Both the position numbers and the translations under genes were made by a program. From contig NW_026623089.1 of the NCBI RefSeq assembly GCF_023065955.2, positions 35,618,767-35,682,766 of the forward strand: a stretch of 64,000 nt of DNA, given 5' to 3'. The stretch comes from Ursus arctos (Eukaryota; Chordata; Mammalia; Carnivora; Ursidae). Below are positions 45,801-47,626 of the stretch, in pieces; the stretch's first letter is position 1, and each line of letters opens with the position of its first letter. The notes beneath the pieces were generated by a model that worked only from the letters and a program-made list of their open reading frames with translations, made no database searches and was not told the DNA's origin.

Positions 45801-47625
45801 AATGGAGCAAAGACAAGTTTTTTCAACAAATGGTGCTGCAACAACTGAACATCCACATGCAAAAAAACTAATCTAGAAAAATTAATTTTATAGCCTTCAC
45901 AAAAATGAATTCAAAATGGATACAACCCTAAATGTAAAACACAAAACTATTAAAGTCCTAGAAAATCCAAATGACCTTGGATTTGGCGATGACTTTTTAA
46001 ATTCAACACGAAAGTCATTCTTAGCTTGTGAGCAATACAAAAAGAAGCCATTGCTTACAGACCCTTGTGTTAAGTGAAAGAAGGTAGATGTAAAAGACTA
46101 CATAATGCATGGTTCCACACATATACCAAGAGGCACTTATCCCTTCCTCCCTTCTTTACTTTCTTTCTTGATTTATTTAAGATTTATGTATTTATTTTAG
46201 AGAGAGACAGAGAATATGAGTGGGGGGAGGGGCAGAAGGAGGAGAGAGAATCCCAAGTGGACCCCCCACTGAGTGCAGAGCTCCAATGTGAGGCTTGATC
46301 CCATGACCCCGAGATTGCGACCTGAGCTGAAATCAAGAGTCAGATATTCAACTGACTAAGACACCCAAGCACCCTCTTTCTTATGATTAAAAGAGCTCAA
46401 GTGAAAAACCCTGGCATATGATGGGAACTAAATAAGTTTTATTTTTTTTAATTTATGTAGCCTTTCCCCTTCCACCATTCTTTATAAAATGGGTTAGTCC
46501 AACTCTCTTAGGCATCAAAATTAATAACTGAAAACGTAACAAATAGAATATAAATGGACTGAGAAGTAAATGTGTAAGAAATAAAGTCTAGGGGCACCTG
46601 GGTGGCTCGGTCAGTCAAGCAGCCAACTTTTGTGATTTCAGCTCAGGTCATGATCTCAGGGTCCTGGGATCAAGCCTGTGTTAGGCTGCAGGCTCAGCTG
46701 GGTAGTCTGCTTGTGGACTCCCTCCTCCTCTCCCTCTGCCCCTCCCCCTTATCAAGCTTCCTCTCTCCCTCTTCCTCCATCTCTTAAATAATAAATAAAT
46801 CTTTTTTTTAAAAAAAGGAATAAAGCCTACAAAGACACACAACAAAAGTCGTAGTAGGTATAGTAGTAGAAGGAAGGACTTTTACTTTTTAAACACTATT
46901 GAGTTATTTTAATTTAACTAAGGCCTGTAATTCCTAGGGGCATAGTGGAATATTTTACATTTTTGAGGGAATCACAGTACTCGACGTATGTTGAACACCA
47001 TAAACTATTAGCTTGAAGTAGTTCACAGTTTCAATGTTAGATCACACTATTTCTTTTGTTGTCATATCTTGGTGAAGCTGGATTTTTCAATGGTTGCTGT
47101 GATTGAAAAAAAAAAAAAAAAGTACTACCCCAAAACAAAGAGGAATAGGAAATAAGGTTGGCAATACTTTCCAAAGCTTGAAAAGCTATGAAGCGTCCAA
47201 AAGGTATTATCTTAAAGAAAGTAATTTTTTTTATGTACATTATTTTTTCAAATGGCTCTTGGTTAAGGTATAGACAGTTATATATTAAGTAGTTTGGACT
47301 TACTACTTAGAAGAACTGTTATGTATTTAGGGTGCCATGAAAAAATTACTAAGATAGAAGGTTGCCTCAAACCCACAAAGTCTACAAAGCTCTGGTCATA
47401 CCTATCAGCAAATGTGTGTGTGTCACACACATTTCCACTCTATCATGATAATCAACATAATACTTTCCTTGTACTTACCTCAGTGCTTGAAGCAACTAAG
47501 GAAAATTCACGAGAGAGATTAAGCTTAATGCCATCAAAATTTATTTCCGAAGGCCTTGCAATTGGGTCAGCACTAAAAACATAAGATGGTCTAGGCACTC
47601 CATCTTGATTTAAATTAGATTCCAT
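3603..47625 (-). CDS. KIF20B: KIF20B, kinesin family member 20B (kinesin-6), 25 coding exons, C-terminal end outside the window
   Basis: KIF20B (MPHOSPH1) is a plus-end-directed microtubule motor of the kinesin-6 family that acts at the central spindle and midbody in late mitosis and cytokinesis. Conceptual splicing gives about 1,510 codons colinear with the human protein as I remember it. It holds an N-terminal motor of about 480 residues with P-loop GLTNSGKT (152-159), switch I NNASSRSHS (345-353, split by an intron) and switch II DLAGSER (380-386). An acidic neck-linker insert follows, then a long coiled coil rich in K, E, Q and L. All splice sites used are GT-AG and all phases agree except in exon 18, which lacks one base and would stop the protein after about 790 residues. 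The tail exons lie beyond position 1. Identity is very secure; exon numbers assume one 5' UTR exon. Confidence 0.97.
3763..5157 (-). other. KIF20B intron 25, no repeats recognised
   Basis: AT-rich, without SINE or L1 text that I can recognise. Short chance ORFs only. Confidence 0.7.
5158..5285 (-). CDS. KIF20B: KIF20B exon 25
   Basis: 128 bp: [19 protein letters not shown] to [10 protein letters not shown], ending phase 0. Acceptor AAATTAG, donor CAG|GTATGA. Confidence 0.95.
5954..6079 (-). CDS. KIF20B: KIF20B exon 24
   Basis: 126 bp, phase 1 to 1: [20 protein letters not shown] to [12 protein letters not shown], coiled coil. Acceptor TTTTTAG, donor CAG|GTACAA. Confidence 0.95.
6939..7138 (+). 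mobile_element. Can-SINE
   Basis: Young-looking copy with intact head, CGGGCTCCCTGCTCGGCGGG middle and a 16-base poly-A. AAATTTAATG flanks both sides (6,929-6,938 and 7,143-7,151), a likely target-site duplication. Confidence 0.95.
7613..7718 (+). mobile_element. Short Can-SINE variant (tRNA head plus short tail)
   Basis: About 105 bp: ACACCTGGCTGGCCCAGTCA head and GAGATTACTTAAAAATAAAATC tail, lacking the CT-rich body. The same short type recurs at 33,063 and, inverted, at 40,496. Confidence 0.8.
7720..7932 (+). mobile_element. Can-SINE, diverged
   Basis: It follows the short SINE directly. Head GGCATCTGGGTGGCTTGGCC, tail AAATAAATAAATAAAATC. A run of AAATAAAATCTTTT repeats extends it. Confidence 0.85.
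8065..8285 (+). mobile_element. L1M-type 3' UTR end
   Basis: Text such as GTAGATTAGTGGTTGACAGG, AATGTTCTGGAATTAGATAG and AACTGTACATTTTTAAAAGG is typical of old L1 3' ends. An (AAATA)n stretch precedes it. Confidence 0.7.
9009..9034. repeat. (CA)n microsatellite
   Basis: About 12 CA units within intron 23. Confidence 0.9.
9150..9228 (+). mobile_element. MIR fragment
   Basis: CTTAGATTTAAATCCCAGCT and CTCTACTACT match the MIR core region (family recalled). Short and decayed. Confidence 0.5.
9546..9752 (+). mobile_element. Can-SINE with target-site duplication
   Basis: Full-length copy with a 22-base poly-A. AGAAATCAAAATTCCT flanks it at 9,530-9,545 and 9,753-9,768, an exact 16-bp duplication, so the insertion is recent. 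Confidence 0.97.
9820..10003 (+). mobile_element. Can-SINE
   Basis: Head GGGCACACCTGGGTGGCTCA, tail AAATAAATAAATAAAATC. Near-matching flanks (AATAAACTTTACGTTG and AGTAAACTTTATGTTG) suggest a mutated duplication. Confidence 0.94.
10169..10229 (-). CDS. KIF20B: KIF20B exon 23 (61 bp)
   Basis: 20 codons plus one base: [20 protein letters not shown], near-identical to human. Acceptor CTTGCAG, donor AAAG|GTCAGG. Confidence 0.94.
10230..11060 (-). other. KIF20B intron 22, unassigned part
   Basis: AT-rich single-copy-looking sequence with no feature that I recognise. An 84-codon plus-strand ORF at 10,378-10,632 shows no domain and looks like chance. Confidence 0.6.
11060..11790 (-). mobile_element. 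Old L1 3' UTR fragment, inverted
   Basis: The text at 11,090-11,180 (TTTTGAAATGATTTTAGATT, then a GGTTGCAAAAATAG-like stretch) and the block at 11,360-11,600 resemble inverted L1M 3' UTR. Assignment is from memory. Confidence 0.55.
11862..12063 (+). mobile_element. Can-SINE
   Basis: Head GAGGTGCCTGGGTGGCTCAG, (TC)n body and AAATAAATAAATC tail. AAAGAACTGATACA and AAAGAACTAATACA flank it, a near-exact duplication. It lies 80 bp from exon 22. Confidence 0.95.
12145..12264 (-). CDS. KIF20B: KIF20B exon 22
   Basis: 40 codons, phase 0 to 0: [20 protein letters not shown] to [10 protein letters not shown], coiled coil. Acceptor CTTTTAG, donor AAG|GTAACA. Confidence 0.95.
12379..12562 (+). mobile_element. 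Can-SINE
   Basis: Head GGGGTGCCTGGGTGCCTCAG, shortened middle, AAATAAATAAAATC tail. AAACCATTAGA before and AACCCATTAGA after suggest a duplication. Confidence 0.93.
12563..13395 (-). other. KIF20B intron 21, unassigned part
   Basis: AT-rich and without a clear repeat signature. The text GTAACTTGCAACAGCAAAACC onward may be old L1, too decayed to call. Confidence 0.4.
13395..13590 (+). mobile_element. MIR
   Basis: TGGTTCTACCATTTACTAGC, GAACTTGGACAAG and TGAATTAAATGAGATG follow the MIR consensus order (…tgtgaccttgggcaagt… gagttaaatgag). Confidence 0.75.
13924..14085 (+). mobile_element. Can-SINE, internally deleted
   Basis: The head runs GGGCACTTGGGTGGCTCAG straight into GTCATGATCC, missing the usual 30 bases between A and B boxes. 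The tail is present. Confidence 0.9.
14196..14335. mobile_element. Fused inverted Can-SINE heads
   Basis: A plus-strand head (GGGACGCCTGGGTGGCTCAG to CATGATCCCAAGG) passes into a minus-strand SINE segment (GAGCCCGATGTGGGG to ATGACCTGAGCCACCCAAGT). The two halves can pair as a hairpin. Confidence 0.8.
14438..14601 (-). mobile_element. Can-SINE (minus strand)
   Basis: AAAGATTTTATTTATTTATTT to GAGCCACCCAGGTGCCC, internally shortened. TAAATATTTTTT and GATAAATACTCTT flank it. Confidence 0.93.
15165..15346 (-). mobile_element. Carnivoran L1 3' end, inverted
   Basis: CGGCACAGTTAACATAAAGT, TTAGTTTCAGTGATTCAACA and ATCCCCATCACCTGTTTTAC are the reverse complement of the L1 3' end also seen upright at 31,100-31,260. 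It lies about 200 bp downstream of exon 21. Confidence 0.85.
15540..15678 (-). CDS. KIF20B: KIF20B exon 21
   Basis: 139 bp: [20 protein letters not shown] to QIEQVQKE, coiled coil. Acceptor TTCTTTAG; donor GAG|GTAGGT. The frame reads on into the intron, so the donor is set by phase with exon 22. Confidence 0.95.
16024..17263 (-). CDS. KIF20B: KIF20B exon 20 (1.24-kb coiled-coil exon)
   Basis: 1,240 bp, 412 codons with split codons at both ends. It is the largest exon, open throughout. It starts after acceptor TTTTTAAAG with [17 protein letters not shown] and includes [45 protein letters not shown] and [13 protein letters not shown], all close to human KIF20B. Composition is heptad-rich K, E, Q and L typical of a long parallel coiled coil, with a Ser/Asn-rich break around [17 protein letters not shown]. 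Donor GAAAA|GTAAGA. Confidence 0.97.
17264..17904 (-). other. KIF20B intron 19, part next to exon 20
   Basis: AT-rich; a possible MIR-like remnant near 17,800-17,890 (AACTGTCAAACTCC, CCTCAAATGTAAAA). Nothing else seen. Confidence 0.5.
17905..18372 (-). mobile_element. Carnivoran L1 3' end, inverted
   Basis: CCATGATTCATTATTTGCAT, CACCCAGTGCACCATGCAAT and GAGTAATATTCCATTGTATA are the complement of the young carnivoran L1 3' UTR. It ends near the ATATATGGACC site where other copies carry a microsatellite. Confidence 0.9.
18373..19954 (-). other. KIF20B intron 19, remainder
   Basis: AT-rich, no repeat family or gene recognised. Only short chance ORFs. Confidence 0.5.
19955..20108 (-). CDS. KIF20B: KIF20B exon 19
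   Basis: 51 codons plus one base: [13 protein letters not shown], then a basic and acidic stretch including [11 protein letters not shown] and EEPPAKK. The GRKRINR cluster could be a nuclear localisation signal; that is inference. Acceptor ATTTTAG, donor AAAG|GTACTA. The frame stays open well into the intron, so the exon end rests on phase with exon 20. Confidence 0.93.
20211..20407 (+). mobile_element. Can-SINE
   Basis: Head GGGGCGTCTGGTGGCTTAGC with one G lost, tail AAATAAGTAAACAAAATC. First of two SINEs sharing the TTATTTTCAGG flank. Confidence 0.93.
20440..20625 (+). mobile_element. Can-SINE
   Basis: Head GGGTGCCTGGGTGGCTCAGT, tail AAATAAATAAATAAAGTC. TTTATTTTCA occurs before the 20,211 copy, between the two copies and after this one, so both inserted at the same short target. 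Confidence 0.94.
20626..22440 (-). other. KIF20B intron 18, unassigned part
   Basis: AT-rich, with a G10 run at 21,363-21,372. No gene or repeat family that I can name. Confidence 0.5.
22440..23335 (+). mobile_element. L2 element, split by a SINE
   Basis: The order of CTGCCTCTGGAATAAAACCC, AACTCTTCAATGCGG, CTTAATCATTTTCATCTCCA and, after the SINE, GTACTTGGCACACAGTAGAC is the L2 3' end. The 103-codon ORF inside it is L2-derived, not a gene. Confidence 0.85.
23038..23243 (+). mobile_element. Can-SINE with target-site duplication
   Basis: Young copy: GGGGCGCCTGGGTGGCACAG head, TATGAGCCTGC body, poly-A. AAGAGTACTAGTTTTT is exactly repeated at 23,022-23,037 and 23,244-23,259. It splits the L2 element. 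Confidence 0.97.
23340..24462 (-). other. KIF20B intron 18, part next to exon 18
   Basis: AT-rich, with a (GA)n stretch at about 24,087-24,110. Nothing else recognised. Confidence 0.5.
24463..24581 (-). CDS. KIF20B: KIF20B exon 18, with one-base deletion (frameshift)
   Basis: 119 bp between acceptor TTTCCAAAG and donor AGT|GTAAGA. The first 20 codons ([20 protein letters not shown]) match the family. One base is then missing within 24,515-24,521. The open frame gives eight wrong residues and a TAA at 24,495-24,497. The shifted frame recovers [15 protein letters not shown], the expected sequence, right up to the donor. Neighbouring exons both require phase 0 at the junctions, so the intact exon should be 120 bp. 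A real allele, an assembly error, or a skipped exon are all possible. Confidence 0.85.
24770..24978 (+). mobile_element. MIR
   Basis: Well kept: GACTCTGGAATCAGACTG, CAGGTCTGAATCCTAAC, TTGTATGACTCTGGACATG, GAGATTTAAATGAGTTAAT, AAGTGTTCTATAAA. Starts about 190 bp from exon 18, on the opposite strand to the gene. Confidence 0.9.
24990..25198 (+). mobile_element. Can-SINE
   Basis: Head GGGGTGCCTGGGTGCCTGAG, AACTCTTGATTTCAGCC subtype, tail AAATAAATAAATAAATAAAA. It abuts the MIR. Confidence 0.93.
25199..25911 (-). other. KIF20B intron 17, unassigned part
   Basis: AT-rich, no recognisable gene or repeat. Confidence 0.5.
25912..26061 (-). mobile_element. Can-SINE, short type, minus strand, with internal duplication
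   Basis: Right end CAAGCGCTCC corresponds to the SINE head. GATCAAGACCTGAGCTGA occurs twice in tandem, an 18-base internal duplication in the tRNA-like part. Confidence 0.85.
26313..26365 (-). CDS. KIF20B: KIF20B exon 17 (53 bp)
   Basis: 17 codons plus two bases, [18 protein letters not shown], ending in phase 0. Acceptor TTTTTTCAG, donor AAG|GTAATA. It is a small coiled-coil exon found by phase and similarity. Confidence 0.92.
26366..27232 (-). other. KIF20B intron 16
   Basis: AT-rich with a short (GA)n at about 26,760. Nothing recognised. Confidence 0.6.
27233..27461 (-). CDS. KIF20B: KIF20B exon 16, with in-frame alternative acceptor
   Basis: 229 bp from the first acceptor (ATTTTTAG, exon base 27,461). 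It encodes [18 protein letters not shown] and, after codon 40, [21 protein letters not shown] second acceptor, ACCCCCAG followed by GAAGCT, lies exactly 120 bases downstream with exon base 27,341. It would remove 40 codons in frame, as in the shorter human isoform I recall. Donor GATG|GTAAGT. Confidence 0.94.
27462..28392 (-). other. KIF20B intron 15
   Basis: No repeat family or gene recognised. Confidence 0.5.
28393..28531 (-). CDS. KIF20B: KIF20B exon 15
   Basis: 139 bp, beginning [15 protein letters not shown] and ending KVETK. It has a run of Cys-containing charged residues ([14 protein letters not shown]) that differs from human. Donor AAA|GTATGT, phase 0. Confidence 0.94.
28590..29045 (+). 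mobile_element. Carnivoran L1 3' end with (GT)n insertion
   Basis: AGCCAAACTACAGAAGCAGC, GATGTGG, then a (GT)n tract at about 28,705-28,741, TATTTAGCCATGAAAAGGAA and ATCTCACTCATATGTGGAAT. Same layout as the copy at 30,677. Confidence 0.9.
28705..28741. repeat. (GT)n microsatellite in L1
   Basis: A GT run broken by single changes, at the place where the consensus has a TATATA stretch. It yields a spurious Thr-His repeat ORF. Confidence 0.9.
29232..29371 (-). CDS. KIF20B: KIF20B exon 14
   Basis: 140 bp coding [13 protein letters not shown]…[17 protein letters not shown], a coiled-coil segment of the stalk. Acceptor TTGTTTTAG, donor TTTAA|GTAAGT. Confidence 0.95.
29372..30235 (-). other. KIF20B intron 13, part next to exon 14
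   Basis: AT-rich, with possible MIR-like text near 29,690-29,840 that is too decayed to assign. Confidence 0.4.
30236..30600 (+). mobile_element. Possible old L1 3' end
   Basis: AATTATGGTACAATCACACA, GAACAATGATGACATAG and CATTAACGTGAGTGG resemble L1M 3' UTR text. Weak. Confidence 0.4.
30617..30676 (-). mobile_element. Can-SINE head fragment
   Basis: AGACCTGAGCTGAGATCAAG to GAGCCACTCAGGCACCCC: only the tRNA-like head of a minus-strand copy, abutting an L1. Confidence 0.85.
30677..31268 (+). mobile_element. Carnivoran L1 3' end with (TA)n(CA)n insertion
   Basis: GCCAAACTATGAAAAGAGTC, the microsatellite, CATGATCTCACTCATATGTGG, GAACACTGGGTATTATAG and ACTAATAATAATACACTG, ending in an A-rich tail. 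Confidence 0.93.
30767..30851. repeat. (TA)n-(TATG)-(CA)n compound microsatellite
   Basis: About 60 bases of TA and TATG followed by about 26 of CA. Likely polymorphic. Confidence 0.92.
31269..32205 (-). other. KIF20B intron 13, unassigned part
   Basis: AT-rich; likely includes decayed L1, but I cannot set limits. Confidence 0.35.
32206..32945 (+). mobile_element. Old L1M 3' UTR fragment
   Basis: Shares CCTTAACCAAATGAG, TTAGCATCACCAA and ATGTTTAACCT-type blocks in order with 55,240-56,020. The 79-codon minus ORF here is not a gene. Confidence 0.7.
33063..33177 (+). mobile_element. Short Can-SINE variant
   Basis: GGGCGCCTGGCTGGCTCAGT head and GAGATTATTTAAAAATAAAA tail; no CT body. TTTTTCAAAATATA-like flanks on both sides. 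Confidence 0.88.
33321..33611 (-). CDS. KIF20B: KIF20B exon 13 (acidic neck region, codons 479-575)
   Basis: 97 codons, phase 0 to 0. It starts [12 protein letters not shown] and is rich in D and E ([19 protein letters not shown]), then enters the first coiled coil at [13 protein letters not shown]. It diverges from human more than the motor exons, as expected of a linker. Donor AGA|GTATGT. Confidence 0.95.
33831..34041 (+). mobile_element. Can-SINE
   Basis: Head GGGGGACGCCTGGGTGGCTC, older AACTCCTGGTTTCAGC subtype, tail AAATAAATAAATC. In intron 12, antisense to the gene. Confidence 0.93.
34243..34405 (-). CDS. KIF20B: KIF20B exon 12 (end of motor)
   Basis: 163 bp, ending phase 0. It contains [17 protein letters not shown], the kinesin VP-RxSKLT motif, then ICMIVNISQ and [14 protein letters not shown], which closes the motor domain. 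Acceptor TCCATAG, donor AAA|GTAAAT. Confidence 0.96.
34406..35078 (-). other. KIF20B intron 11
   Basis: No repeat or gene recognised. Confidence 0.6.
35079..35225 (-). CDS. KIF20B: KIF20B exon 11 (switch II)
   Basis: 147 bp. Positions 35,192-35,212 encode DLAGSER, the kinesin switch II motif, followed by [19 protein letters not shown], the relay helix region. Acceptor AATTCAG, donor AAA|GTAAGT. Confidence 0.96.
35305..35494 (-). mobile_element. Can-SINE (minus strand)
   Basis: TTTTTTAAGTGAGAGAGAGA to GAGCCACCCAGAGCACCCC. AATAATTACAATTT occurs at 35,293-35,306 and 35,497-35,510, a target-site duplication. Intron 10, only about 35 bp from exon 10's donor side. Confidence 0.94.
35529..35600 (-). 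CDS. KIF20B: KIF20B exon 10 (second half of switch I)
   Basis: 72 bp. It completes SHSIFT and carries ILQIEDSEM. Donor GTGA|GTAAGT is strong; acceptor CTTTTAG. Confidence 0.95.
35601..36426 (-). other. KIF20B intron 9
   Basis: Possible L2-like text at about 35,690-35,840; otherwise nothing recognised. Confidence 0.4.
36427..36538 (-). CDS. KIF20B: KIF20B exon 9 (first half of switch I)
   Basis: 112 bp, phase 1 to 0+2. It ends in NNASSR; the next exon adds SHSIF, so the switch I motif is split by an intron. Acceptor TTTAAAG, donor GAAG|GTAAAG. Confidence 0.95.
36539..37346 (-). other. KIF20B intron 8
   Basis: AT-rich, nothing recognised. Confidence 0.6.
37347..37574 (-). CDS. KIF20B: KIF20B exon 8
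   Basis: 228 bp, phase 1 to 1. It contains [13 protein letters not shown], the kinesin signature around SFFEIYNE, followed by YDLFVPV and the basic [13 protein letters not shown] segment. Acceptor TTTTGTAG, donor AAAG|GTATAG. Confidence 0.96.
37575..38061 (-). other. KIF20B intron 7
   Basis: AT-rich, nothing recognised. Confidence 0.6.
38062..38098 (-). CDS. KIF20B: KIF20B exon 7 (37-bp microexon)
   Basis: 12 codons plus one base, ending DTLYG, as in the human protein. Acceptor TTTTTTAG and donor ATG|GTAAGG. It is too short to be found by ORF length but is required for phase between exons 6 and 8. Confidence 0.92.
38099..39527 (-). other. KIF20B intron 6, with an ancient repeat
   Basis: About 38,270-38,770 reads like an old mammalian repeat (GGATATATCCCTAAATATGAA, ATTGCCAAACTGTTTTCTA), family not assigned. 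The remainder is AT-rich and unassigned. Confidence 0.4.
39528..39712 (-). CDS. KIF20B: KIF20B exon 6
   Basis: 185 bp, phase 1 to 0, acceptor TTTTCACAG and donor GAG|GTATGG. It encodes [15 protein letters not shown], the motor helix after the P-loop, then [11 protein letters not shown], the start of the kinesin-6-specific insertion in the motor head. Confidence 0.95.
39713..40270 (-). other. KIF20B intron 5
   Basis: AT-rich, nothing recognised. Confidence 0.6.
40271..40409 (-). CDS. KIF20B: KIF20B exon 5 (P-loop exon, codons 118-164)
   Basis: 46 codons plus one base. Codons 152-159, at 40,284-40,307, read GLTNSGKT, the Walker A nucleotide-binding loop of the motor, with the catalytic Lys and Thr intact. 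Donor CAAG|GTAAAC. Confidence 0.96.
40496..40612 (-). mobile_element. Short Can-SINE variant (minus strand)
   Basis: AAGTAATCTCTAGAGCCAAC to AACCAGGCACCCC; the inverted counterpart of the copies at 7,613 and 33,063. Confidence 0.85.
41018..41134 (-). CDS. KIF20B: KIF20B exon 4 (codons 79-117)
   Basis: 39 codons, phase 0 to 0. The peptide passes through [13 protein letters not shown] and ends KFSFSK, leading into the FxF-VFGP motor segment. Acceptor TGTTCTAG, donor AAG|GTAAGT. Confidence 0.95.
41229..41315 (-). CDS. KIF20B: KIF20B exon 3 (codons 50-78)
   Basis: 29 codons, phase 0 to 0, acceptor TTTTTAAG and donor GAG|GTTTGT. It encodes the first motor strand, with VCLRIRPF, the kinesin beta-1 signature (V.VRIRP type). 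Confidence 0.95.
41750..41949 (-). mobile_element. Can-SINE (minus strand)
   Basis: AAGATTATTTATTTATTTAT to CAGCCATCCAAGTGTCCT. GTTTAGTTC flanks both sides. In intron 2. Confidence 0.94.
42190..43565 (+). mobile_element. L1 ORF2 fragment joined to a 3' end
   Basis: L1 ORF2 text (GACACCGCGATCTGACAACG, CAATATCCCTAATTAAGATA, CAAAACTGATCTACAGATTC) with broken frames, then at 43,490 a jump to the L1 3' terminus (CCTCTACCTCTGAAACTAAT). An internal deletion or 5' truncation joins the two. A SINE is nested at 42,510. Confidence 0.85.
42510..42701 (+). mobile_element. Can-SINE nested in L1
   Basis: Head GGGGCACCTGGGTGGCTCAG, poly-A. AAAGAAATGTTTATCTCTA before and AAAGAAATGTTTGTCACTA after mark the target-site duplication. 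Confidence 0.95.
43609..43801 (+). mobile_element. Can-SINE (first of a tandem pair)
   Basis: GGGGTGCCTGGGTGGCGCAG head. Inserted in the A-rich tail of the preceding L1. Confidence 0.95.
43813..44004 (+). mobile_element. Can-SINE (second of a tandem pair)
   Basis: Begins 12 bp after the first, in its AATAAATA-type tail; GGTGGCACAGTCGTTAAGCG head. Similar but not identical, so a second insertion rather than a duplication. Confidence 0.95.
44005..44075. repeat. (AAATA)n / (AATA)n microsatellite
   Basis: Grows out of the tail of the tandem SINE pair. Confidence 0.9.
44450..44583 (+). mobile_element. Short Can-SINE variant
   Basis: GGGGGCACCTTGGTGGCTCA head, ends GGAGCCTACTTTAAACAAAA without a CT-rich body. 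Confidence 0.85.
44584..45640 (+). mobile_element. L1 ORF2 3' fragment, split by a SINE
   Basis: ACTACCTGATTTCAACACTA, AAAACAGTGGGGTACTGGC and, past the SINE, GAAAACATATTCAACATC. Frames are decayed. Confidence 0.8.
45010..45213 (-). mobile_element. Can-SINE (minus strand), nested in L1
   Basis: GTAAAGATTTTATCGATTTA to GACCCACCCAGGCGCCCC. TAGGCAAAAATTTCTT and TAGGCAAAGATTTCTT flank it, a target-site duplication. Confidence 0.95.
45641..46075 (+). mobile_element. Second copy of L1 ORF2 3' region
   Basis: Repeats the ORF2 segment found at 44,620 (CATTAATCAAGACGGCGTGG, CAATGGAACAGAAATATAGA) and runs on to CCTAGAAAATCCAAATGACC. Either two insertions or a local rearrangement. Confidence 0.8.
46163..46374 (-). 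mobile_element. Can-SINE (minus strand)
   Basis: TTTAAGATTTATGTATTTAT to AAGACACCCAAGCACCC. Confidence 0.92.
46590..46817 (+). mobile_element. Can-SINE
   Basis: GGGGCACCTGGGTGGCTCGG head, long CT-rich body. AAATAAAGTCTA before and GAATAAAGCCTA after may be a mutated duplication. Confidence 0.93.
46818..47478 (-). other. KIF20B intron 2, part next to exon 2
   Basis: AT-rich. A small palindromic GTGTGTGTCACACACA sits at about 47,415. Nothing else recognised. Confidence 0.5.
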
Positions 47626-47626
47626 T
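47479..47626 (-). CDS. KIF20B: KIF20B exon 2 (start codon; codons 1-49)
   Basis: The acceptor TTCTTGCAG is followed by A and then ATG at 47,625, so the whole exon but one base is coding. Joined to exon 1 (…CAGT) the start has a purine at -3 and G at +4. The peptide begins [17 protein letters not shown] and runs to SSTE, very close to human KIF20B. Donor GAG|GTAAGT, phase 0. This is the N-terminal extension ahead of the motor core. Confidence 0.96.
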
